Positions 1 through 10,933 of a stretch of 64,000 bases of DNA are shown here, one piece after another. The position numbers and the translations under genes were made by a program. The notes under the pieces were generated by a model. The model was given only the letters and a program-made list of their open reading frames with translations. It was not told the origin of the DNA and did not search any database. The DNA is taken from NCBI GenBank assembly GCA_026686845.1, contig JAIVEN010000008.1, forward strand, positions 17,018,501 through 17,082,500, in the 5' to 3' direction. How positions within the stretch are numbered: the stretch's first letter is position 1; each line of letters begins with the position of its first letter. This DNA is from Adenanthera pavonina (Eukaryota > Streptophyta > Magnoliopsida > Fabales > Fabaceae).

Positions 1-1600
1 AACACTTCTTAAATCCCTTTACAATCATTTTAATCGGTAGATTTATCCCCAAACTTGGAAGCTAACATAATTCCACCGATTTCCAAACCAAAAATGAAAG
101 GAAAAGAGAAGAGAGTGGTCAAGATTCACTTTCCAATAAAGATTGAAGCCTCTTGAGTATGAAAATCACTCCGAAGATCGAAATCTCTGTGCCCCAGCAG
201 AGTTCCTTAATTTCTCCCTCGTTCTCTTCTGCTCTCATCAACTAAAACTTGTCTGATTTAAACAAATTTTCGGTCTGATGCCACAGCAGTAGGTAAGTTG
301 CGGTATGGAGCCCTTATGTCTGAAAAATCTATCCAAGTTTCAACTCATTTGCCTTGGTGCCCTTGTTTAGGCCGCGGCATGAGATGGTTCTGCCTCCTTT
401 CTTTTCTTCCTTCATCTTGATTCCTTCGGTCTTACACTCATCATTAAGTATACTTCGTGTTAGCTCGAGACTAAGTCTAGGATAGTATATTGAGGATTGT
501 TACACAAGCCTTGACTTCTTTTTTTGACCGCGTCTATATTTGACTTTTACTTTCAACTTTTTTACCATATTGATAATTCTTTTTTACATCACCGATATAC
601 ATTTTAAGAGAGAGAAAACTCAATAAGTCTGAATATTTTAGCGCATACTGATATTCTCCGTCTATTTTTTGGAACCTTATAAGGGAAATACAAAACACTA
701 GGGAAATTGTTAATTAGGGCATGTTCTATTTTTATTCTCTCTTGAATGATCTGGTAACTTTTGAACCATTAGATCCTTTCAATGGTGGAGATAAGAGGAA
801 AACGATCCTCATTTTCCCTCTACAAAATGACAGGATCCATTTGCATCACGTGCTTCAAGTAGCACCTTCAATAAAATACAATAAAATAAAATAATGATTA
901 TTATTTTTATCACGTCATGCATGTCACATGTTGGGTGAAACATCTTTATTTTTTATTAATTTTTCTTTATTTTTGTTCTGCATATGATTTGGTTAGGATA
1001 ACTAAAATAATTAAGTTCATATATATATATAGTATATAATTGATTTCGGATAATTGTTTTAAAACATGACTGTTGGGAGATGTTTAACATCTCAATAGAG
1101 ACCTACTCTTTAATGCCATGGTAGAACATCTGTGCATATGTTATTAAAAAAAAAAAAAAGCTTACGACTGAATGCAATGTATATGTCGTACGTAAAATTG
1201 AATAAATAATATTTAAACAAGAAATTATGAAGTTCAAGATAAAATTTGTATGAACTAAAAAATAAAAATTCAATTTAGTAATTGTAAAAATAAGGAAAAA
1301 TTTCTGAAATAATTTAGTTCCTCTCTTGTTTATTGAAATACCATATCTTTATTATTTATCATTATCACTCATGAGGCACCTTGGCTATTGTTTAGGCACA
1401 CGTACACGTCACAACTAATAAATGTAAAATTCGTAAGACTCCATTGTGTCATTCTTTTCTTGTCTTTTCTTTCTTACTTTCTTTTTTGATTTTTTAAGCA
1501 TTCGACACTCTCATTTTGGTGACAAGTCAATCATTTTTTTTTCTTAAAAAAAAGTCAACTCCTCAACGCTGAACTTTTTTTCCCCTAAAAAGTTGGGGTA
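1..1600. other. AT-rich 5' flank with a possible leader exon
   Basis: No convincing protein is visible. A pyrimidine-rich stretch around 180-290 ends in a strong plant-type donor (AG then GTAAGT at 293), so 120-292 could be an untranslated or leader exon of the plus-strand gene that ends at 7274. A 28-codon ORF (ATG near 159, stop near 243) lies in this stretch and would be an upstream ORF if the exon is real. From 500 to 1600 the sequence is AT-rich with poly-A/T runs and a TA repeat near 1020; nothing else is seen. Confidence 0.3.
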
Positions 1601-1650
1601 AAACGGGCGGAAATCTTATGAACCTGTGTTTCTCTGATTCTGACGGCGTT

Positions 1651-1734
1651 GGAGAGTTCATTGAAGGATTTTGATCTCCAGCACAAGGACTTCAATGAGA
1701 TGGAGATCCTCCGTCAGGTTGGTGAAGAACCCTT
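1651..1734 (+). pseudogene. possible exon fragment of an unidentified gene
   Basis: One frame is open and compositionally protein-like, giving a charged stretch that contains LKDFDLQHKDFNEMEILRQ, followed by a donor-like CAG|GTTGGT at about 1734. The same frame runs on only a few codons past the donor before TAG. A clear acceptor upstream is not visible. Directly after (1741-1800) another short open stretch follows. I read this as an internal exon, or the relic of one, possibly of the gene whose last exons lie at 2051-7274. No family is recognised. Confidence 0.25.
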
Positions 1735-2050
1735 ATAGTAGGATTCGCATGGTCACCAATGGACAGGGGACTCTTGTGAGACCCCTTCAACCACGGATTA
1801 TGTAGATATATTTTTTTTGTTCAGTTTTGAATTTGTTTGATATATTTTTTTTAATTACTAAAAAAATACATAAAATTACAAATTGCGGGAATTCAGTTTA
1901 ATTTAATTTGATTCAGTTTTTATTGTATAATATTTTTTTAATAAATAAAAAATTTAAAATTGCACAAAATATATATATAATCCCTAAAAAATCTACTTTT
2001 TATTTATAATTTTTAATTTAAAAAAATTAAAAAAAAAAAAAAAACCAGCC

Positions 2051-5000
2051 ACGGCAGAACCCCTTTCCGTCGCTGATCTCTCCCACGTTGAAAGTTCCGA
2101 AGCTGTGTGGATAAAGCAGAAAATCCAGGTGCTCTCTCCATTTCTCTCATTTATACTCTTTCTCTCGCTGTTTTCATCTTCAATATATATTCCTTGTTTC
2201 AGATTAATGTTGGATTTGCCACTGTCAGGAATTTCAATCTGGGGCTTTCATGGAAAGAGGACAATTTCATTATTCGACATAAGGTAATGTATCCTTCGCT
2301 AGCTTAGTTACTTTCTCTTTGCCAAACAGGTTTTTGGGTTTCTTGGTGGGTTATTACAGCATCCTCACTGCAACATTTTTTGCATATAACAACAGTTCAA
2401 AAGTGTTGCCATAACTATGAAAAATGTTGCCTAAATGAATAGATAACATTTTATAAATGTTACCTTAGTGTTGTCTATGCCAGTGTTACCTATTCCGTTA
2501 GGTAACAGTTTTTTGACTCCTATGACAACAACCATAAAAAATGTTGCTTATACCATGAGAAATAGGCAACAGTTACATTGCAACAGTTTTTGAATGTTAC
2601 CTATACATAAAGTACATTTTTTAAATGTTGCCTATATGTATAATAGGCAACATTGTTAAACTGTAAAATAAAGTATAAATGTTGCCTATTCAAAAAAGTA
2701 CATTTTTCAAATGTTGCTTAAACTTCTAATAAGCAACATGTTTAAACTGTAAACAAAACTATAATTGTTGCCTATACAAAAACTACATTTTTCAGATGTT
2801 GCCTCCTAAACTTACTATAGGGAACATTTGACAACTGTTATCTAGAAATAACTAAAGGCAACATTTTATGAATGTAATCTTATTTTATTTCCATATAAAA
2901 CTTCACCTAGCTATTTTGAATGATTTCATTCTTTGCACATACATATAACTAAAAAAGACATAATTCATCTTGACACATACATATAAAAGAAACCATATTC
3001 ATATAAATCATAATCGGTTCTATATTTATAGTCAATAAGTACATAGATTTAACAATAAACATTAACATGTGGCTTTATACTAGCCAACAAAAAAGGAAAT
3101 GGGCTTATGTAAGGATTTAAGTTTGAACATGAATCCATATCCAATAGTTCAAATAAACAATGTAGCATGATGTCCATCATTTCATAGTACTTGATCCTCA
3201 TTTGTATCTCCTCCATTGGGATCACCTTCCTGAATAAGAAGAAAATATAAAATAATATTATGTCAAATCAAAGCTTGTTGCATATTATGGAAAATATAAA
3301 GTCATGATTATGTACAATGCTTATTCACATTTGATACTAGATATATGAATGCATAAAAATAGAGGATTTGAATTTTAATATGTTTGAAGAAAAAATACAA
3401 ATCTTTATACAATCTTATTCTATTGTATTATTTTTTGTTTTTAACAAGACGAAAATACTCAAGATATATAGCAATAGGGTTCAATTATTTGAAACGAGAA
3501 GGTGACATGATTGCATTTCCTTTCCAAATTTGGGGAAGTTAAACATTATTATTAAAGGAACAATAGGGACTAGGTAGATACAAGACAACTTGGATATTGG
3601 CCTTATTGAAACTTTTAAAGATGATGGATTAGAGACATCTGAAAATCTATAGCATGTTGGCTGCAAATTTATGAAGCCATTGATTTTAGGGTCTATCTTC
3701 TATAATCCAGATTGTAAAGTAACATATAAGGAGTTCATTGTCACCATAAGTCTTCTATTTAGGGGTAAGGTTTGAATAATCATAGGAAATAAATAAACGC
3801 ATCCACATGTTTAACATATAGGGACTTACTCTAGGACAAACCATAAGGCATAAGCACACTGCAGTAAACATGTCTTCTTCCTCTCAAAAAAGGAAGTTAG
3901 CCAATCCATGGGTCCTACCAGCACCCATCATGTCTCAACAAAAGAAACAACTTACTATTTAACTTAGTATTCACGTGGGGAGAATTAAAAGCACATATAT
4001 CTATACATAATATATAGAGATCTTTTATATATATTGTGTTTATCCTTGACTTAGTATAATATAATGTTCCCTCAGCCACTACGTATGATTTAAATAGCTA
4101 ACCAATCCATATATAATTCATCATTCATGGTGGGACCAGATACAAGTTATGGGATTCACATCTGTCATACTATCATCTCCACTTGGCATCTAATTTTATC
4201 TTCCAACTTATTTGAGGGACCACATACAAGTTATGCAAAACATCCAGATTATTTAGCATATATGTTAGCTTAACATTGGGACCCATCATTGATATCTTTC
4301 TTGAAGCCCAAAAGGAGAATATTCAAACATTAGCATCAAACCATTAACTCTAAACAACCTTTATCATTAGTCAATTACACATCTGAAGCTATCTCAAGCT
4401 TTACGTCTTTGTCAGTGAACCCATTATCATCAAATTATTAGCAAGTATAGTTACAACCACTCTCATACAGCAATTTAAGATTAAGAATAGCAAAATCCAC
4501 ATGAATAATTTTTTTTATGGAAATCTATATCTACAATTTCAGAAATCATTCAGAAGATTTAAAAATACGAAAAAAAAATTCCAACTAACCTAGTGATGGG
4601 GGAAACGCTATAATGAAGCTCCAAGATCTTCAAGGTTCACCTTCCCAAATACCCAGTAAGCACTAAATCGAACGAGCAGAAAAAACAGAGAAGAGGAAAA
4701 CACTTAAGCACTAAAATGAAGGAACAGAGAAGAGGGCAATACTTAAGCACTAAACTTAATCAACAGTGAAGAGGGCGAGGTAGTTATTGATGTACTATTA
4801 ACGATGGCAGCTGAAATACCTTTCACCAAAGATGGTAAGATCGTCTTTAGATGGGCAGCAAGATGACGGGAAGACGCCAACGACTGGAGCTTCTTCAGAT
4901 GGCCGAACTCCTTCTTCAACGGCTGTCTTCAGTGAGGCAAGAAGAAGAGGCTGTGTTTGATTACACGATGCCCTGTTTTTTAGCAATGGTGAGGCAAGAA

Positions 5001-7274
5001 GAGGCTTGACCAACGGCGATCTTCAGTACGCAAGACGAAGAATGGAGAGAAAAGATCGATTAACCGCTATAGCTCGGTGTTTTTGGGTCTTCGAATACCC
5101 TCTGTTTCCTTTTTTTTTTCCAATACCGCCAAAGCAAAAATTACCAGCTCCAAAATGTCCAAGAAAACAAAAGGGCGCCATGTCATCAATTATTTAGAAA
5201 AAGCCACTGACCCTTTAATACGTGTATCACTCATACGTGATATTTGAAATATCACTAAATTTTTTTGTTACACTAATATTTCAAATCAATTATTTTCTCC
5301 ACATAACAAATATATGTTTGTGATATTTGAAGGCCCAGATTATAACTAAAAAAATATGAACTAATTTTTTTTATGAAGTGCTGATAACTTATTTTTATGC
5401 TTGTAAGCACATATAAAATGTTTATTTTAAATATAAATCCCAAGTGAATTTTTTGGGTCTTGGAACGGGAGTATTTTTTGGCAATGAACAACAAGAAAAT
5501 CTCAACACCTAAAAGATTTAAACATATAAAAAAATTATTAAATGCCTTTTATGAGTTTTATATTGTAATTATATTTTAAATATTGTGAACACTGTATTTT
5601 GCTTGGCTCATTTAATAAAAAATAATGAATATATAAAAAAACATTTATATTATGATTCATAGGAAAAATAGTAAATTCATAATATTCTATAAGATTTAAA
5701 AATTTGAAAGATATTAAAATATAAAATATTTTTAGGTTATCTTTAAAGATTACAGAGTAAAACTTAAAGATTATCTTTTGATATATAAAAGCAAAAATAG
5801 AATAAAAGAAATCAAGAAGTTATCTTTTAAGATCTTACTAACTTCCCTATCTATAGCATTTGAAAAAAAATATAAAAATAATACAAAGAAAAATTAAATC
5901 AATAATAATGAATCTTTTAAATGGGATTCAATAATTTTCAAAAAGATTAGAAAATCAAGATATTATTTTTATAGGATTCTTCTCTTCAAAATTTAAAATA
6001 TTTCAAATTAAAAAAAATGAATGGTAAGCTCTTTTATAAATAAAGTACTTAAGAGCCAGAAAAAGGGTAGTCACTAGGGAATGAGAGTTTTAGATATTGT
6101 GAGACCAAAGGTGGGCAAAATTAAGTCTCAAGAAGAAAGCAAAAGAGAAAGAAAAAGAAGGCTCACATGTCCACAAAATACAAGGTTAGTTTCCTATCTC
6201 TCTTGCACATCTCCTTTCCGCGCAAATTAGCATTTAATTGTATTTAGTTAGTTTTCTATCTCTCCTGCACACCTCCTTTCCGCACATATATCTATATGAT
6301 ATTTAATCTGGAAGTTTTCAATTTTCTGCTTGCGTCCTTGAAACACATGTATAATGGGCAGGATTAATATTTGGTCACTCACGTGGGATCCTTTTCTTTT
6401 ATAGTCTCACAGTAGTCAAGGGATGATAACATCCCACTCTAAGGTTTAATATTAATAAATCGATGCCTCACGTTCTGATGATAGTACCATTGTGCTTTGT
6501 CATGTTTTAGAATAAATATTATTATAACTTGATATTGCCATAAACAAATCAGCCTTTTTCTTCTTAAATCATGAGGGATACTAATTATTTCTGTGGCCAC
6601 TTATTGTATAGACTTAAAGACTATGAGCAATATAAATTTTTGTCATAGCAATCCATACCTTTCAAAAAAAATAATCTCAAGAAATCTGAAATTAGTAGTA
6701 ATGTTTCTAAAAAGAAATGTTTTTTTCCTCTTTAAAAATTCTTGTTTTGATTATTTATCATAAGGGATGCCAATTGTCCTTATGGGCACTAAAATTGTTA
6801 TTTAATAAACTATGAGTGATACTAATTTTTATTATAATTAACTATATTTTAAAATATATTTTAAAAATATATGTTATTTATGATAAGCAACAATTATTTT
6901 TGTTGTCTATCATAAAGGGAACATTTGCTCAATGTTGCCACAAGAGTAATATTATAGGCAACAGTTATTCATTGTTACCTATTTTAGAATTATATTACAA
7001 CAATTTAAAAATGTTGCCTATTTCATTAGAGGTAACAGTTATGAAAGGTTGTCTTATATTTTGTTGCTTAAAGTTAAAAATAATAGTGGCATTTTCATAA
7101 ATGTTGCCTATTCATATATTAAGCAACATTTTTATAATTGTTGCAAAGAAAAGTGTTGCCGTATCTGAAAAATGTTGTAGTGCCTGATTCATGAGCTGCT
7201 TCCAATTTTTATTTTTTGTAATTTTTCTTGGAAAACTTGTGTTTGTGTTACAGAAAGATAAGATCCCAGCTTAA
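2051..7274 (+). CDS. 3' exons of an unidentified plant gene, intron split by a CACTA element
   Basis: Three collinear phase-0 blocks join into one reading frame. Block 1 (about 2051-2128) ends in AVWIKQKIQ at CAG|GTGCTC. Block 2 (2203-2283) is a 27-codon exon between TTTCAG and AAG|GTAATG, reading INVGFATVRNFNLGLSW and ending in FIIRHK. Block 3 (7254-7274) follows GTGTTACAG and encodes KDKIPA then TAA. The first intron is 74 bp. The second is 4,970 bp, but only 150 bp once the CACTA insertion (2366-7182) and one TSD copy are removed, which is a normal plant intron size. Consistent splice motifs and phases argue for a real gene; the upstream exons and start were not resolved, and no product is recognised. 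It could also be a decayed gene, since the sequence upstream of block 1 is a poly-A/AT tract with no good acceptor. Confidence 0.45.
2366..2900. repeat. left subterminal repeat array of the CACTA element
   Basis: The hexamers GTTGCC, GTTACC and GGCAAC and close variants recur roughly every 20-50 bp, often as AAATGTTGCCTAT, in both orientations. They are absent at this density elsewhere in the window except at the other end of the same element. Confidence 0.8.
3970..4260. repeat. short direct repeats inside the CACTA element
   Basis: The phrase GGGACCAGATACAAGTTATG (about 4133) recurs as AGGGACCACATACAAGTTATG-like sequence at about 4216. The rest of the interval is AT-rich. No coding potential is seen. 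Confidence 0.4.
4650..4760. repeat. imperfect tandem repeat, about 45-50 bp unit
   Basis: Two to three degenerate units share the blocks AGCACTAAA and ACAGAGAAGAGG, at about 4660-4705, 4705-4750 and 4750-4775. They lie just left of a GC-richer stretch (4800-5060) that is open for 71 codons on the minus strand (5013-4798) but resembles no family I know. Confidence 0.5.
6184..6305. repeat. direct repeat, about 55 bp unit, two copies
   Basis: GTTAGTTTCCTATCTCTC (about 6185) recurs as GTTAGTTTTCTATCTCTC (about 6250), each followed by a similar tract ending in CACCTCCTTTCCGC or CATCTCCTTTCCGC. This is a local duplication inside the CACTA interior. Confidence 0.55.
6880..7182. repeat. right subterminal repeat array of the CACTA element
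   Basis: Same GTTGCC/GGCAAC motif family as the left end, for example around 6935, 6957, 7014, 7104 and 7156, ending in the terminal motif AAAAATGTTGTAGTG. The array explains the apparent 94-codon ORF at 6816-7100, which I do not regard as a gene. Confidence 0.8.
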
Positions 7275-8180
7275 TATATAATTTTTCTTCACTTCAGTAT
7301 CTGTGATCTTTTTATCTTTTTTTTTATATGTTTTTGGTGAGAGCCTTTTCGTCTTTATTTCTTGGAAAAACTGTTTAATTATTATTAGTTGGGGTGTGCA
7401 GGATATCTGCTTCGGTTCTGTGTTATATGGTAACGGTAAATTTGGGGGAGTCAAATCATTTTGTTAGAGATAGATAATATTACTAAAAAAAAATAAAATA
7501 TATAAAAAATAATATTTTTAATACATTTTTATGTATAATATTATATATTGACAATTTAAAAAAATGTTATGATAGATCTTTAAATTTTATACTTTATTTA
7601 ATATGATAAGTGTATAGTATATATAAACATATGTTTGTGTACATATTCATATTACATAAAGACAAAAATATTAGAAGGGGCAAACCAATAAATATATGTA
7701 TACTTGAGAACAATTATATGCAAAAATCAAATGGAATATATTAGATGAAGAGTGTGTGAGGGGGCCTGTGCATCAACGTGTGTCCGCCCATGAGTGGTGT
7801 GTATAAAGAAAATAAATACACATGCAACTGCTAGTTTGTAAAAGAAATTGTTTTCACAGAATGATCCGAGCTTTGTTTCCTATGTTATAGTTTAAGCATT
7901 TATCAGTTACTTTTGTTGAAACTCTATTAGATATTCATTATGATTCAGGATGCAATTTGAATTCTGCTCTCCTTGGCAAGAACCTTTTTTAGCATGGAGA
8001 TAAGAGTTCGACCCCAAGAAACAGAAGACATTTTTTTAATACTGATAAGATGAAAGCGGTTATAAATGCAAGCGATTGATTTTTTAATGATGGAGTGAGT
8101 CAACAGGATTCAGAAATATAGTTGATATATAACAACAATCTCAATTAGAATAACCCCATTAGGTTTACACAGTTTTGTAG
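7275..8180. other. AT-rich, gene-free; probable 3' UTR then intergenic
   Basis: The first 150-200 bp after the TAA at 7272-7274 are T-rich, as expected of a plant 3' UTR. Beyond that lie AT-rich sequence, a TA-rich tract near 7500 and no ORF with recognisable content. Confidence 0.4.
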
Positions 8181-8188
8181 ATTGTTTA

Positions 8189-9001
8189 GGGAGTGTACGG
8201 GCCTGTTTAGTTAGCAGAATTATTCGCAATGGATTGGAATAGAATTGTTAGGAATGGAATGAAATGGAATATTATAAGTAAAAATTTTGTTTGGCTTACC
8301 ATGGGAAAGACATAGATAACAACTTAAATTTATTTGATTGGACATAAAAAAATAATGGAATGAGATGTGAATGATGTGCTAAATGTCATAATTACCCCTA
8401 AGTAAAAATTTAGCCTAACATCAATTGCTCCAATATTATGTTTGTAATGTTTTTTTCTTTTTCTTTTTTTTTTAGTTACAAAGAAGTGACCTCTTTTTTT
8501 TTATTTAGACAATAACTTCATATTTTAAGCTTTAACATATTTTTATTTTTATTAAATAAAAAATATCTAAGTATAAATTTTAATATAAAAAGTAGAAGGA
8601 AAGTCTATGTATATTTCAATTCTTACTATTTTTTATTTTAAATTTTTTAAATTAAATATTTTTGGAGAAAAAAATCAAATATGAAAAATTACATTAAATA
8701 ATTTGTAAGAACTAATAAAGAATTTTCAAGAGAAAATGTAGTATATAATTTGTGAAGGGTATTTTAAGAATGATATTTCATAATTAAGTTCATTTATGTC
8801 ATTTGGTCTCCATTCCTAATGATAGGAATAAGCAAATTCAGGGTCCAAGTTAAGAAAGTTAACTCCCAAATCTCTGATCATTTTCATTCCTATAGGAGTC
8901 CAGATTCTCATTCCGATGTCCAATCAAATAGTCCAAGTGTGGAAATAAAACATGGATTCTCACTTTATGCACACCTAGGAAATGAACCAAATGAGTTCTA
9001 A
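8189..9001. mobile_element. possible hAT-type MITE or remnant
   Basis: An 8-bp direct repeat ATTGTTTA flanks the segment (8181-8188 and 9002-9009). The segment opens with GGGAGTGTACGGGCCTGTTT and ends with GAACCAAATGAGTTCTAA. GGCCTGTTTAGTT and the reverse complement of the right end can be aligned with mostly transition differences, but the TIR is weak. The interior carries ATTCC/GGAAT-rich ends typical of some MITEs. It lies immediately left of the copia element. The superfamily is an inference from the TSD length alone. Confidence 0.35.
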
Positions 9002-9024
9002 ATTGTTTACTCCTATGTTGCTAT

Positions 9025-10680
9025 TGTTAGATATGTTGGTTTCCCAAAAGGGGGTGAATTAGGAAGATTAAAATTTTCTGCAAAAGTTAAGAAAGTAATG
9101 AAAGCAAAAGTGATAGTAAAAACAAAGTATAAAGGAATAACAATGTAAGAGTAGTAAAAGAGAAGGGAGGACACAAATGTTTATCCTGGTTCAGTCTCTC
9201 TATCTTGACCTACGTCCAGTTCCCAGGCCACTACTTGAGATTTTCCACTATCTTGCAAGAATTCAGTGGACTTCTTACAATTGCCTCAGTACAACTTGAT
9301 GCTCTGTTCTTAGAGCTTACAATCTCACTCTTTTCACTCTAACTAAGTGCTTTCCCAAATCCCTTATGATATCTCCTCACAAGAAAATCTTTCTTCCAGA
9401 TGAAGATAAGATTGATTATAGTAATTGAACTCTCTAATTAAGAGTGTATATAGAAGTTGAAGTACAGAGAATGAAGTATGTGAGAATAAAAGGCTTTGAC
9501 TTAAGAATTTGGCAGAGTTTCTGTATATACAATGTAAAATCATTACCCATATCTTCAAATAAAGTTCTATTTATAGATTTATGTCTCAACTATACGTTAG
9601 AGATAAGATCTAGTCGTTAGAGACGTTACCCAATGATTACTTTAAAAAACTATCTGTTCACCAACCGCATTTAATACGTCTGACACTCAAAGTTTGAATT
9701 TTGGTGGGTCAATAGACGAATTTCACAGAGACTAAAAGTTAAAGACTTTAACATTGAACTTCAAAGTTCGTTTATTCTAAAGCACAATTCAAATTTTCAA
9801 TTTTGACAAATGTTTCTGTGTTGGAACATACTAATTTTCAAGTTTAAAGTTCTTTTGGTAAGTGTAAATAGTTGTTCCATATTGCTACAGTACCTTTGAA
9901 GTTCGAATTTTGGTGCCCAAAATTCGTCTGTCAATGGGCAGCTCAATAAGGCACAATAGTTCATCTTTTCGAAATTCGAATTTTCAAAAGTCAAAGTTCG
10001 TCTGTCAGAGAGAGCTCTTATCAGACTTAGTTCAAAGTTTGAATTTCTGAATACTAAAATTCGTATGTTAATAGATTATCATAACAGACTTGTAAGCTTT
10101 GTTTCCAAAATTCAAATTTTCAAAATCAAAGTTTACCTGTCAGTGAGCTAACTTGGAATTCTTTTTAAACTTTACTTTCAGATGAACTTTGACATATCCT
10201 CAGACAAATTTTTCATTTTTCATGAATTATGTTTTATCATAAATTCAAATTTTCAAGATCTAAAGTTTGTCTGTCAAAGAAGTCTCTTATTAGACTTATG
10301 TCAAAGTTCATATTTCTGTACTTAAAGTTTGTCTGTCAGAGGAATCTCTTTTCTGATTAGCTTATTTTCAATTCAAAATTTGAATTTTAGAAACCAAAGT
10401 TCAAATTTTCAAAGTAATAGATCAGTATTAACACTTTAAAGTTTATCTGTTAGTAGGTATTTTTCAAATATTCCATGAATTATCGTAAAATCATATTTTT
10501 AAAGCATTCTTTTACAAGTTCAAAGTCTTTTACTCAATTTAAACATAATAAGAAATCTTATATCAATCTTGTGCTGGTTTTACTTGGACTTCTCTATCTG
10601 AGATCTTTTGTGCACCTTTGATATCTTCTTTCCAAACTCTAAAAGGTTGGTTTGGAATCATCAAAGCACTTGATTCAACA
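9025..10680 (-). repeat. 3' LTR of the copia element (left copy)
   Basis: 1,656 bp, TG...CA ends. Compared with the other LTR it keeps about 0.43 kb (roughly 9837-10254) that is missing there. It contains many copies of AAATTCGAATTTTC-like and AAGTTCGTCTGTCAG-like phrases. Confidence 0.9.
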
Positions 10681-10695
10681 TTTGCTCCCTTTTTG
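10681..10695 (-). other. polypurine tract of the copia element
   Basis: On the minus strand AAAAAGGGAGCAAA directly abuts the 3' LTR start TGTTGAATC. This is the expected position and composition for plus-strand priming. Confidence 0.75.
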
Positions 10696-10933
10696 ATGAT
10701 GACAAAACAACTTGCAAACTGGATTAGTACTTGGGTTTGCTTTAACAATCTCCCTCTCAACATATGCATTATAATTCAAAAGATAAGATATCATGTACAG
10801 TAGATCAAACAAAGAGATTCATTAATCCATTTAAGGTTTCAATACAAAGACGACAATCATAAAATTCAGAACAAAGATTTATCATTCATAAAAGAAAAAC
10901 AATACTACAAGAAGGACCAAGCAATCTTAAGTT

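Larger units (their letters stand above)
2366..7182. mobile_element. non-autonomous CACTA (En/Spm-type) DNA transposon
   Basis: The left end is CACTGCAACATTTTT (2366) and the reverse complement of the right end is CACTACAACATTTTT (7182): one mismatch in 15 and the CACTA signature at both termini. The 3-bp direct repeat CCT (2363-2365 and 7183-7185) is the TSD size expected of this superfamily. Both subterminal regions (about 2366-2900 and 6880-7182) are packed with short motifs of the type GTTGCC/GGCAAC in both orientations, as in known CACTA elements where they bind transposase. The 4.8 kb interior shows no transposase (TNPA/TNPD-like) reading frame, only short ORFs, so the copy is probably a non-autonomous derivative. 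It lies inside an intron of the gene at 2051-7274. Confidence 0.85.

Noticed and set aside
4798..5013. 71-codon minus-strand ORF in the CACTA interior, considered as a captured gene or transposase exon
   Set aside because: No similarity to TNPA/TNPD or any host family that I recognise, and short tandem repeats lie beside it; kept only as a remark.
6816..7100. 94-codon plus-strand ORF
   Set aside because: Made of the CACTA subterminal repeat array.
7960..8025. SINE-like promoter box (GAGTTCGACCCCAAG resembles a tRNA B box)
   Set aside because: No convincing A box at the right distance, no poly-A/T tail or TSD; a single short match is expected by chance.
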